Part shown: positions 34,427 through 42,168 of the stretch, in pieces
Layout of the letters: each line of letters begins with the position of its first letter
Position numbering within the stretch: position 1 is the first letter of the stretch
Origin: Gemmobacter aquatilis
GTDB lineage: Bacteria > Pseudomonadota > Alphaproteobacteria > Rhodobacterales > Rhodobacteraceae
Assembly: GCF_900110025.1 (NCBI RefSeq)
Contig: NZ_FOCE01000005.1
Location: forward strand, 124,001 to 188,000
Length of the DNA stretch: 64,000 nt
Reading direction: 5' to 3'
The notes under the pieces: model-generated
Databases searched by the model: none
What the model was told of the DNA's origin: nothing
Seen by the model: only the letters and a program-made list of their open reading frames with translations
Made by a program: the position numbers and the translations under genes

Positions 34427-35295
34427 CGTGCAGGCCCTCCCTGACGGCCCATCGACCGCGCAACCAGCACCGCCGCCATGATGAGGAAAATCAACATCAT
34501 CGACAGGCGCGGGAAATACATCACCCCCACCGCCTTGGTGAGGCCCACCACCATCGCCCCGGCCAGCGCGCCATACAGATTGCCCATCCCACCGATCACG
34601 CAGACGATGAAGGCCGACACGATCACCGTGGTATCCAGCAGATAGTTCACGTCGCCATAGGGCGCGGCCATGCCCCCGGCGATCCCCGCCAGAAACGACC
34701 CCGCCGCAAAGACGCCGGTGAAGATCAGCTTCTCGTTGCTGCCCAGCAGCGCCACCATGCCGCGATCATCGGTGGCGGCGCGCAACAGGATGCCCGCCCG
34801 GGTGAAGCGGATCGTGCCGATCATCGCCACCACCACCACCAGACCCGCCGCGAAGATCACGAAGGGAAACAGCGGGAACCAGGTCTCGCCCACCACCCAG
34901 GCGCCCAGCAGCGCATCGGGCACCGGCACCATCAGGCTGTTCGGCCCCCAGATCCAGCGCACCAGATCGCGGATGATGAACACCAGTGCCACGGTGATGA
35001 TCAGCTGCATCAGGCTGTCGCGCCCATAGATGCGGCGCAGCGCCAGCACCTCGAACGCCGTGCCGATCACCGCCGTCACCAGCCCTGCCGCCAGCACGGC
35101 GGCAAAGAAGCCCGCCACCGTGCCGGGCGCGATCAGCGGCACGAAAGCATAGGTCAGAAAGGCGCCCAGCATGTAAAGCGAGCCGTGGGCGAAATTCACG
35201 ATGCGCGAGACACCGAAGATAAGCGTCAATCCCGAGGCGATGAGGAAGAGCATCATGCCCTCCATCAGCCCGTTCACAAGCTGAACCCAGATCAT
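34423..35295 (-). CDS. livH: LIV-type ABC transporter permease, LivH-like
   Basis: 290 residues, about eight transmembrane segments. 'LIASGLTLIFGVSRIVNFAH' at 20-40 is the LivH family signature, and 'AAPYGDVNYLLDTTVIVSAF' lies near 225. It pairs with LivM. It begins 50 bases after the binding-protein stop and overlaps livM by four bases. The strict operon order is binding protein-LivH-LivM-LivG-LivF. Confidence 0.93.
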   Translation of the reverse strand: MIWVQLVNGLMEGMMLFLIASGLTLIFGVSRIVNFAHGSLYMLGAFLTYAFVPLIAPGTVAGFFAAVLAAGLVTAVIGTAFEVLALRRIYGRDSLMQLIITVALVFIIRDLVRWIWGPNSLMVPVPDALLGAWVVGETWFPLFPFVIFAAGLVVVVAMIGTIRFTRAGILLRAATDDRGMVALLGSNEKLIFTGVFAAGSFLAGIAGGMAAPYGDVNYLLDTTVIVSAFIVCVIGGMGNLYGALAGAMVVGLTKAVGVMYFPRLSMMLIFLIMAAVLVARSMGRQGGPAR

Positions 35296-35345
35296 GGTTG
35301 TTTTCCGGTGGCAGGCCGGGCAGTACCCGGCGCCGCCTCCGCCCC

Positions 35346-36563
35346 TTATTGCGCGGCGTCGCGCATGGCCTGGATGGTCTCTTCGCTGAACATCAGCGAG
35401 GCACCGGCGAACTTCTCGACATTCTTCATCGTCGGGAAGGGGAAGGCGGGATCGAAATTCACCTCGCCCACATAGGCGGGCGCATCCATCTGCCCGTCAA
35501 AGCCGCGCAGTTTCAAACCCTTGGCCTTCAATCCGTCGAAGCTGCCAGTCTGGAAGGCGGCCACCACCGCATCGCCGCCGGTTTCGCCCGCATCGGTCGC
35601 GGCCTTGGCGTAGAACATCATCGCGTCATAGCCGTTGATCGCCCAGTCGGTCGGGTATTCGCCATAGGCGGCGCGGTAAGCCTCGATGAAGGCGGCCAGT
35701 TCCGGCGTCTGCTCCAGCGCGAAGAAGGGCGCGCGGGCGATGCCATAGACATGATCCTTGGGCATGGCGCTGCCCATGGATTGCAGCGTGTCCACCGTCA
35801 GCAGCGTGACAAGGTTCGATTTCTGGAACAGACCGAAAGCCTGCCCCTGCTTGATCAGGCTGACCAGCCCGCCGCCGAACACCGCCGCAAACACCGCATC
35901 GGGCTTGGAGGACAGCGCCGCCGTCACATAGGGCCCCATATTCGCCTCGCCGACCTTCATGTAGACCGGCTCGGTGATCTCGATATCCGGGCGCAGTTCT
36001 TTCAGCCGCGCGGTGAAGGCCTCGACCGAGGTGTGCCCCCATTCGTAATCAAAGCCCATCGGGGCGATGCGCGTCCACTCGGCCTTCTTGGCCACATATT
36101 CGGCAGCGGCACGCGCCTCCATCGTGGCATTGGCCTGGGTCTGGATGAAATAGGGGTTGAACGCCTCGATATTCGCCTTCTGGGTCGATCCGATCATCGC
36201 CAGATGCGGCAGCTTGAATTCCTTCGCCACCTCGTTCACCGCCAGCATGACGGCCGAGGAACAGACGCCCGTCAGCATCTCGATCCCTTCCGAGGCTGCC
36301 AGTTCCCGCGCCTGCTTGCCGCCCTCTTCCGGCTTGGTCTGGCTGTCGCGGATCAGCAGTTCCACCGGGCGGCCCAGAATCCCGCCCTTGGCGTTCAGAT
36401 CGGCCACCGCGAGCTTCGATCCGTTCAGCCCGTCTTCCGAAATCGGGGCGCAGGCGCCGGTCAGCCCGGTGACATAGCCCACTTTCAGCGCCTCGCCCTC
36501 GGCCAGTGCGGCCCCCGCAGCCAGTGCCAGCACCGAAGCGGCGCACAGAATTTGTACACGCAT
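35346..36563 (-). CDS. Periplasmic LIV-type binding protein
   Basis: 405 residues. A Sec signal peptide covers residues 1-21 ('MRVQILCAASVLALAAGAALA'-type core, cleavage after ALA). The mature type I periplasmic fold shows 'VGYVTGLTGACAPISEDGLN', 'RPVELLIRDSQTKPEEGG', 'SSAVMLAVNEVAKEF', and 'INGYDAMMFYAKAATDAG'. Such proteins bind amino acids or, in catabolic clusters, aromatic and alicyclic carboxylates. It lies directly after badI and before livH, so the alicyclic acid is the likely ligand (inference). Confidence 0.9.
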   Translation of the reverse strand: MRVQILCAASVLALAAGAALAEGEALKVGYVTGLTGACAPISEDGLNGSKLAVADLNAKGGILGRPVELLIRDSQTKPEEGGKQARELAASEGIEMLTGVCSSAVMLAVNEVAKEFKLPHLAMIGSTQKANIEAFNPYFIQTQANATMEARAAAEYVAKKAEWTRIAPMGFDYEWGHTSVEAFTARLKELRPDIEITEPVYMKVGEANMGPYVTAALSSKPDAVFAAVFGGGLVSLIKQGQAFGLFQKSNLVTLLTVDTLQSMGSAMPKDHVYGIARAPFFALEQTPELAAFIEAYRAAYGEYPTDWAINGYDAMMFYAKAATDAGETGGDAVVAAFQTGSFDGLKAKGLKLRGFDGQMDAPAYVGEVNFDPAFPFPTMKNVEKFAGASLMFSEETIQAMRDAAQ

Positions 36564-36646
36564 CCTATAATCCTCCCTGTTCTTGGTTTGTAATGTCCGG
36601 CGATGGCGCCCCGCCCTCCTCGACAGGGCGCCACCGCTGTCGTGCC

Positions 36647-37429
36647 TCAGCGCGAGAACTTGCGGAAATCGGGCTTGCGCTTCTCCTTGAACGCGATCCC
36701 GCCTTCCTTGCTTTCGTCGGTGTCGTAATAGAGGCTCAGCGCATACATGCCCAAACCGGCGATGCCGCGCTGGTGTTCGGTGTCCACGTTGAAGCTGCGC
36801 TTGGCGATGGCGATGGCGGTGGGCGATTTCTCCATGATCTCGGCGCACCAGCGATCCACCTCGGCGTCCAGTTGGTCATCCGGCACCACGGCATTCACCA
36901 GCCCCATGGCCAGCGCCTCGGCCGCCTTGTAGCGGCGGCACAGATACCAGATCTCGCGCGCCTTCTTTTCACCCACCACGCGGGCCAGGAACGCCGTGCC
37001 AAAACCGGGATCGACCGAGCCGACCTTCGGCCCCACCTGCCCGAACTGCGCGCTTTCCCCTGCAATGGTGAAATCGCAGATGGTGCACAGCACATTGCCG
37101 CCGCCCACCGCAAAGCCGCGCACCTTGGCGATCACGGGCTTCGGCACATCGCGGATGATGGTGTGCAGGTCTTCCATCGGCAGGCCGATGGTACCGCGCC
37201 CGTCATACTGGCCTTCATGCGCCGACTGGTCGCCGCCGGTGCAAAACGCCTTTTCGCCCGCGCCGGTCAGCACGATCACACCAATCGACTTGTCCCACCC
37301 GGCCTTGTTGAAGGCATGGATCAGCTCTTCGCAGGTCTGGCCGCGAAAGGCGTTGTACTTGTCGGGGCGGTTGATGGTGATCGTCGCCACGCCGTCTTTG
37401 ACAGTGTAAAGAATGTCTTCGTAGGTCAT
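36647..37429 (-). CDS. badI: 2-ketocyclohexanecarboxyl-CoA hydrolase (BadI)
   Basis: 260 residues, crotonase superfamily, MenB-like subgroup. 'NRPDKYNAFRGQTCEELI' at the start, 'AFCTGGDQSAHEGQYDGRGT' near 70-90, 'FAVGGGNVLCTICDFTIA', 'GQVGPKVGSVDPGFGTAFLA', and the tail 'YYDTDESKEG' match BadI of R. palustris closely from memory. It hydrolytically cleaves the beta-keto ring thioester to pimeloyl-CoA, the ring-opening step. This is the most diagnostic gene of the cluster. It starts four bases after the badH stop. Confidence 0.92.
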   Translation of the reverse strand: MTYEDILYTVKDGVATITINRPDKYNAFRGQTCEELIHAFNKAGWDKSIGVIVLTGAGEKAFCTGGDQSAHEGQYDGRGTIGLPMEDLHTIIRDVPKPVIAKVRGFAVGGGNVLCTICDFTIAGESAQFGQVGPKVGSVDPGFGTAFLARVVGEKKAREIWYLCRRYKAAEALAMGLVNAVVPDDQLDAEVDRWCAEIMEKSPTAIAIAKRSFNVDTEHQRGIAGLGMYALSLYYDTDESKEGGIAFKEKRKPDFRKFSR

Positions 37430-37433
37430 CTGG

Positions 37434-38201
37434 TCACCCGTGCATGGTCAGGCCGCCGGAGACCGAGATCACCTGCCCGGTGACAAATCCCGCATCGTCG
37501 GAAGCGAAGAAAAGGATGGCGCCCGGCAGATCGTCGGGGCGGCCCATGCGGCCCATCGGCACCGCCTTGGTGAAAGCGTCGCGCAGCTTTTCCTTGTTGC
37601 CCGAAGCATCCATGAAGCTTTCCAGCATCGCGGTTTCGGTCACGCCAGGGCAGACCACGTTGAAGGTGATGCCCGCCCGCGCATGTTCGCGCGCCATGGT
37701 CTTGGAAAAGGCGATGACCCCGGCCTTGCAAGCGGCATAGACCGCCTCGCCCGACGAACCGACCCGGCCCGCATCCGAGCCGATCGACACCACCCGCCCC
37801 GATTTGCGCGCCTGCATCCGGGCGACCACCGGATGGGTGATGTTCAGAACGCCGCGCAGGTTGATGTCGATGATCTTCGACCAGAACGACGGCTCCGATT
37901 TCAGGAAGGGCACGAACAGATCCCAGCCGACATTGTTCACCAGCACGTCGATGGCGCCGAACCCGGCCTCGATCTGTTCGACCGCAGCGCCGGTCGCGGC
38001 GAAATCGGTCAGATCCACCGCCACCGCCAGCGCCTCGCCGCCTTGAGCCACGATCTGGGCCACCACCGCCTCGGCAGCAGCCAGATTGATGTCGCAGACC
38101 ACGACCCGCGCACCCGCTTCGGCAAAGCGCAGGCAGGTGGCCGTGCCGATCCCGCCGCCGCCGCCCGTTATGACAACTACTTTTCCTTTAAGGCCTCTCA
38201 C
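37434..38201 (-). CDS. badH: 2-hydroxycyclohexanecarboxyl-CoA dehydrogenase (BadH)
   Basis: 255 residues, classical SDR. It has 'VVVITGGGGGIGTATCLRFA' at the N-terminus, 'LVNNVGWDLFVPFLKSEPSF' near 87-106, catalytic Ser in 'SIGSDAGRVGSSGEA', catalytic 'YAACK' near 155, and 'GQVISVSGGLTMHG' at the end. The sequence closely recalls BadH of R. palustris. It oxidises the 2-hydroxyl with NAD to give the beta-keto ring ester for BadI. It is first gene of the long minus-strand operon, 219 bases from the divergent MarR gene. Confidence 0.92.
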   Translation of the reverse strand: MRGLKGKVVVITGGGGGIGTATCLRFAEAGARVVVCDINLAAAEAVVAQIVAQGGEALAVAVDLTDFAATGAAVEQIEAGFGAIDVLVNNVGWDLFVPFLKSEPSFWSKIIDINLRGVLNITHPVVARMQARKSGRVVSIGSDAGRVGSSGEAVYAACKAGVIAFSKTMAREHARAGITFNVVCPGVTETAMLESFMDASGNKEKLRDAFTKAVPMGRMGRPDDLPGAILFFASDDAGFVTGQVISVSGGLTMHG

Positions 38202-38335
38202 GGCTTCCTCCTCGCATCACATGACCAGCCGATTTCGCACCGAGAAAAGGAACTTTCCTTTCGCACCCGGCAGAGCTGACGCTCGAATCTTTCGCTGGCT
38301 TCCTCGAATCTTGATACCGGGCGCGGGCTATTTAT

Positions 38336-38359
38336 GTCAACTTATTTACGTATATTGAC
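38336..38359. promoter_or_regulatory. Operator-like site 1, badH/badR divergent promoter region
   Basis: A 24-base imperfect dyad with GTCAA at its left end and TTGAC at its right end, and core TATTTACG. It shares the pattern GWCAAYW, then TATTTAC, then KTWWWTT with sites at 40113-40136 and 40210-40233. It lies 134 bases upstream of badH and 61 bases upstream of the MarR start. The MarR protein is the natural binding candidate. Confidence 0.7.
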
Positions 38360-38420
38360 GAAAGATCCCGCTACACTGGCCCCTCTTGACCTCGCCCCCA
38401 CAGCGGCAGATGGTGGCGCA

Positions 38421-38915
38421 ATGAAGCAAGATGTTGATCCATCAGACCCGCTCGGCCTCAGCCTCGCCAACCGGATGGCGTTCCGGCTGTATCAATGCGC
38501 AAACATGCTGAACAAGACCGGCACCAAGGCGCTGGAACGGCACGAAGTGACGACCCAGCAATGGGCGATCCTCGGCGCGCTGGTGCGCGACCGCTGGGTG
38601 GGCGGCATCGCGGTGCGCGATCTGGCGGCGCTGCTGATGGTCAGCCGCCAGAACCTGACCGGCGTACTGTCACGGCTGGAGGCGCGCGGGCTGGTGGAGC
38701 GGACGGTAGACGCCAACGACAACCGCTCGCGCCTGATCAAGCTGACCCCGGCCGGGTGGCAGCGCTGGTCGGACATGCAGGCCGACATCGCCGCCTATTA
38801 TGCCGACGCGATGCGCGATCTGTCGAACAACGACATGATCCACATGCTGCATTACATGGACAGGCTGCGGCAGAACCTGCGCGCCGTGGATGACGCGCAG
38901 GGGGGCGAAGACTGA
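38421..38915 (+). CDS. badR: MarR-family regulator (BadR-like)
   Basis: 164 residues from MKQDVDPSDPLGLSLANRMA. An earlier in-frame ATG at 38334 begins within operator site 1 and was rejected. The winged HTH spans about 45-110: 'VTTQQWAILGALVRDRW', 'IAVRDLAALLMVSRQNLTGV' and the wing 'RTVDANDNRSRLIKLTPAG'. It is divergent from badH and convergent with an acyl-CoA dehydrogenase gene nine bases away. By position it matches BadR of R. palustris, where the ligand is thought to be a pathway CoA ester. It probably represses both divergent promoter regions in this cluster. Confidence 0.88.
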   Translation: MKQDVDPSDPLGLSLANRMAFRLYQCANMLNKTGTKALERHEVTTQQWAILGALVRDRWVGGIAVRDLAALLMVSRQNLTGVLSRLEARGLVERTVDANDNRSRLIKLTPAGWQRWSDMQADIAAYYADAMRDLSNNDMIHMLHYMDRLRQNLRAVDDAQGGED

Positions 38916-38924
38916 ACGGCCAGC

Positions 38925-40091
38925 TTACAGACCGGCCTTGCCACGCGCCTCGGCAATCAATGCCTTGGCGATGATGGTCTGCTGGATCTGCGTCGTGCCT
39001 TCATAGATGCGGAACAGCCGCGCATCGCGGAACAACTGCTCGGCCCTGTAGTCGCGGATATAGCCCGCGCCGCCATGCACCTGCACATTGCGATCCGCCA
39101 CCCGCCCCACCATTTCCGAGGCGAACATCTTGGCACAGCTTGCCGCCATCGCCACATCCTCGCCCGCATCGCGCCGCCGCGCCGCATCCAGCACCAATGC
39201 GCGCGACGCCAGCGCCTCGGCCTTGCTGTCGGCGAACAGCCCCTGCAGCAACTGGAACTCGGCAATCGCCTTGCCGAACTGCCTGCGGCCCACGGCATAA
39301 CCCACCATGTCGTCGATGATCCGCTCGGCCAGGCCGGTGCAGGCAGCGGCGATATGCAGGCGGCCCTTGTCCAGCACCTTCATCGCGGTCTTGAACCCCT
39401 GCCCCTCGCGCCCGCCGATCAGCGCCTCTGCGGGCACACGGCAATTGTCAAAGATCACGTCGCAGACATGCGCGCCCTGCTGGCCCATCTTGCGTTCGGG
39501 CTTGCCCAGGCTCAGCCCCGGCACCCCCGCCTCGACCGCAAAGGCCGACACGCCGCCGGCGCCCTTCACCGCCGGATCGGTGCGCGCCATCACGGTGAAC
39601 AACCCGGCATGGGGGGCGTTGGTGATGTAACGCTTGGTGCCGTTCAGCACATAGTGATCCCCGTCACGCCGCGCCGTGGTGCGCACGCTGCCCGCGTCCG
39701 ATCCGACCTCCGGTTCGGTCAGCGCGAAAGAGCCGATAATCGCGCCCGAAGCCAAGCCCGGCAGATACTTCGCCTTCTGCTCCGCCGTGCCGTCAATGGC
39801 GATGCCCTGACTGCCGATGCCGACATTGGTGGCGAACATGGAACGGAAGGCGGGCGCTGCGCGGCCGACCTCCATCACCACCAGCGCCTCCTCCTCCATG
39901 GTCAGGCCAAGCCCGCCATATTCCTCGGCGATGGACAGGCCGAACAGCCCCAGGTCGCGCATCTCCTGAATGATGTCGGCGGGCATGGCATCGGCATCGG
40001 CCACCTCCGCCTCGCGCGGGATCAGCCGTTCATCGACAAAGCGGCGCATGGTTTCAACAAGCTGGGCACGGGTTTCCGGGTCAAGCGGCAT
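38925..40091 (-). CDS. Acyl-CoA dehydrogenase (probable pimeloyl-CoA dehydrogenase step)
   Basis: 388 residues from an ATG with GGAGGATCCC upstream; although the frame is open to 41285, the extra part is antisense to real genes. Typical elements are 'GSFALTEPEVGSDAGSVRT' (about 120-138), 'YAVGRRQFGKAIAEFQLLQG' and 'RDARLFRIYEGTTQIQQTII'. The last retains the standard catalytic Glu, in contrast to the AliB-like enzyme. It would form a 2,3-enoyl-CoA from a straight-chain substrate such as pimeloyl-CoA, with ETF as acceptor. R. palustris uses a two-subunit PimCD; here one subunit is seen. Confidence 0.85.
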   Translation of the reverse strand: MPLDPETRAQLVETMRRFVDERLIPREAEVADADAMPADIIQEMRDLGLFGLSIAEEYGGLGLTMEEEALVVMEVGRAAPAFRSMFATNVGIGSQGIAIDGTAEQKAKYLPGLASGAIIGSFALTEPEVGSDAGSVRTTARRDGDHYVLNGTKRYITNAPHAGLFTVMARTDPAVKGAGGVSAFAVEAGVPGLSLGKPERKMGQQGAHVCDVIFDNCRVPAEALIGGREGQGFKTAMKVLDKGRLHIAAACTGLAERIIDDMVGYAVGRRQFGKAIAEFQLLQGLFADSKAEALASRALVLDAARRRDAGEDVAMAASCAKMFASEMVGRVADRNVQVHGGAGYIRDYRAEQLFRDARLFRIYEGTTQIQQTIIAKALIAEARGKAGL

Positions 40092-40112
40092 GGGATCCTC
40101 CTCCAAATTTAA

Positions 40113-40136
40113 GACAATATATTTACTTATATTCCG
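40113..40136. promoter_or_regulatory. Operator-like site 2 (acyl-CoA dehydrogenase promoter)
   Basis: The site begins GACAATA then TATTTACT then TATATTCCG. It agrees with site 1 at most positions and ends 21 bases before the acyl-CoA dehydrogenase ATG at 40091. So close to the start codon, bound regulator would block transcription. Confidence 0.65.
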
Positions 40137-40209
40137 AACAGCAACTGCCTTGATACAGGCAGAACCTGCGGAAATCTGCGTAGCACGGAGAAAGCCCACA
40201 GACCCCTTG

Positions 40210-40233
40210 CGCAAATAACGTAAATATGTTGTC
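40210..40233. promoter_or_regulatory. Operator-like site 3 (alcohol dehydrogenase-badK promoter)
   Basis: Read on the minus strand it is GACAACA then TATTTACG then TTATTTGCG, the same pattern as sites 1 and 2. It ends 20 bases before the ATG at 40254. Sites 2 and 3 are arranged symmetrically, in opposite orientation, at the two ends of the 162-base divergent region. A separate inverted repeat CTGCCT-TGATAC-AGGCAG lies between them at 40145-40162. Confidence 0.65.
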
Positions 40234-40253
40234 TTTTTATCGGGAGGACCACC

Positions 40254-41276
40254 ATGAAAGCCATCATCCTGCACAGCCGCGGCCCCGACGGCCCGCGCCT
40301 GACCGAAACCGCCCGCCCCAGCGCTGGCCCCGGCATGGCCCGGCTGCGGATGCTTGCAGCCTCGGTCAACCGCGTTGATCTCTACATGCGTGATTCGGGG
40401 GCGGGCATCACTCATTCGCTGCCCCAGATCATGGGCGTGGACGGCGTGGGCGAGGTGATCGAGGCGCCCGAAGGCACCGGCTTTGCGCCGGGCGACCGGG
40501 TGATCCTGTATCCCTACGACACTTGCGGCCAGTGCCGCGCCTGCCTTGCGGGTGATCAGCCGCTGTGCAGCTCGGCGCGGATCTTCGGCGAACACCGCGA
40601 TGGCACTTTCGCCGAAGAAATCGTGGTGCCCGCCGCCGCACTGGTGGCCCTGCCGCTGGGCACAGATGTCACGCAGGCGGCGGCGCTTGGCGTGGCCTAC
40701 TTGACCGCCTGGCGCATGGTCTTTGGCAAGGCCCCCGCCGGGCCGGGGCAGACGGTGCTGGTGCAGGGCGCGGGCGGCGGGGTGGCCTATGCCGCGATGC
40801 AACTGGCCCGCATGGCCGGGGCGCGGGTGATCGTCACCACCAGCGGCGCTGACAAGCTGGCCCATTTCCGCGCGCTGGGGGTCGAGGTCATCGACTATCG
40901 CACCGCCGATGTGCCCAAGGCCGTGGCCGCGCTGACCGCAGGCGATGGTGCCGATCTGGTGATCGACAATGTGGGCGAGCGGACATGGCCCGCCTCGCTG
41001 CGCGCCATGGCGCGGGGCGGCCATCTGGTGACCTGCGGCGCCACCACAGGCGCCCACCCTTCCGCCGATATCCAGCGGCTGTTCGTGCGGCAACTGTCGA
41101 TCCACGGATCGACCATGGGCAGCCGCGAGGAGTTCCGCCGCCTGATCGCCGCCTTCGCCGCCGGCGCCTTCACCCCGCAGATCGACAGCACCTTCCCCCT
41201 TGCCGACGTGCCCCGCGCCTTCGACCGGCTGGAACACCCGGACCGGCTGGGCAAGATCATCATCACCATTGCCTGA
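40254..41276 (+). CDS. Zinc-type medium-chain dehydrogenase/reductase
   Basis: 340 residues, GroES-like plus Rossmann domains. Structural zinc ligands are in 'CGQCRACLAGDQPLC' (about 87-101). 'GVDGVGEVIEAPEGTGFAPG' precedes them. The nucleotide loop is 'VLVQGAGGGVAYAAMQLAR' near 165. The usual catalytic-zinc Cys early in the chain is not obvious ('SVNRVDLYMRDSG'), so it may act as a quinone- or enoyl-reductase-like enzyme rather than an alcohol dehydrogenase. It is transcribed with badK from a promoter bearing operator site 3, but its pathway step is unclear. Confidence 0.82.
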   Translation: MKAIILHSRGPDGPRLTETARPSAGPGMARLRMLAASVNRVDLYMRDSGAGITHSLPQIMGVDGVGEVIEAPEGTGFAPGDRVILYPYDTCGQCRACLAGDQPLCSSARIFGEHRDGTFAEEIVVPAAALVALPLGTDVTQAAALGVAYLTAWRMVFGKAPAGPGQTVLVQGAGGGVAYAAMQLARMAGARVIVTTSGADKLAHFRALGVEVIDYRTADVPKAVAALTAGDGADLVIDNVGERTWPASLRAMARGGHLVTCGATTGAHPSADIQRLFVRQLSIHGSTMGSREEFRRLIAAFAAGAFTPQIDSTFPLADVPRAFDRLEHPDRLGKIIITIA

Positions 41277-41283
41277 GGGCCCC

Positions 41284-42060
41284 ATGACCTATGACACCAT
41301 CCTCACCCGCGTCGAACATGGCGTGGGCCTGATCACCCTCAACCGCCCCGAGGCGCTGAACGCCCTGAACGACCGGCTGACCCGCGAGGTTTCTGCCGCC
41401 GTTGATGCGATGGAGGCGGACGAGGCGGTGGGCGCCATCGTCCTGACCGGCTCGGCCCGCGCCTTTGCAGCCGGGGCAGACATCAAGGAAATCAAGGACA
41501 AGACCCTGTTCGATGTCTATTCCGAACAGTTCGTCACCGCGAGTTGGGAACGCATCGCCTCGGCCCGCAAACCCACCATCGCTGCCGTGTCGGGCCATGC
41601 CATCGGCGGCGGCTGCGAATTGGCGATGATGTGCGACATCATCGTCGCGGCAGACTGCGCCCGCTTTGCCCTGCCCGAAACCCGCATCGGCACCATCCCC
41701 GGCGCGGGCGGCACGCAGCGGCTGACCCGGGTCGTCGGCAAGGCGCTGGCGATGGACATGATCCTGACAGGCCGGGTGCTGACCGCCGAAGAGGCGCGGG
41801 CGGCGGGACTGGTGGCGCGGGTCGAACCGGATGACGCCTATCTGGACACCGCACTGGCACTGGCAGCGCAGATTGCGCGCTCGTCGCGCCCGGTGGTGAT
41901 GCTGGCGAAAGAGGCGGTGAACAAGGCCTACGAGACGGCGCTGCAGGAAGGCATCCATCTGGAACGCCGCCTGCTTTACGCGACCTTCGCGCTGGAGGAC
42001 CGGCGCGAGGGCATGGCCGCCTTCGCCGAAAAGCGCAAACCGCAGTTCCGCAACCGCTAG
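41284..42060 (+). CDS. badK: Cyclohex-1-ene-1-carboxyl-CoA hydratase (BadK-like)
   Basis: 258 residues, crotonase fold. 'VGLITLNRPEALNALND' at the N-terminus, 'ARAFAAGADIKEIKD' near 60, 'GHAIGGGCELAMMCDIIVAA' near 100-120 (oxyanion hole, Glu), and 'PETRIGTIPGAGGTQRLTR' near 135 (catalytic Glu region). The Tyr/Glu-rich tail is 'GMAAFAEKRKPQFRNR'. It would hydrate the ring double bond to 2-hydroxycyclohexanecarboxyl-CoA. General enoyl-CoA hydratase activity is the alternative. It starts seven bases after the dehydrogenase gene. Confidence 0.82.
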   Translation: MTYDTILTRVEHGVGLITLNRPEALNALNDRLTREVSAAVDAMEADEAVGAIVLTGSARAFAAGADIKEIKDKTLFDVYSEQFVTASWERIASARKPTIAAVSGHAIGGGCELAMMCDIIVAADCARFALPETRIGTIPGAGGTQRLTRVVGKALAMDMILTGRVLTAEEARAAGLVARVEPDDAYLDTALALAAQIARSSRPVVMLAKEAVNKAYETALQEGIHLERRLLYATFALEDRREGMAAFAEKRKPQFRNR

Positions 42061-42168
42061 GCGGTGCAAACCCGTGGAAGCCGTGGAAAATCCCGGCTTC
42101 CGCCGCCCCGGCGCTTGCCGCCTCACCCCGCCTCGTCTAAGCAGGAGGCAAGAGAAAGGCAGGGGCCG

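Noticed and set aside
38334-38420. Upstream start for the MarR gene
   Set aside because: The ATG at 38334 lies directly at operator site 1 and would add 29 atypical residues; the start at 38421 gives a standard MarR protein.
38925-41285. Apparent 786-residue acyl-CoA dehydrogenase fusion
   Set aside because: The N-terminal 398 residues are antisense to the MDR dehydrogenase gene. A strong ribosome-binding site precedes the ATG at 40091, which gives a normal 388-residue enzyme.
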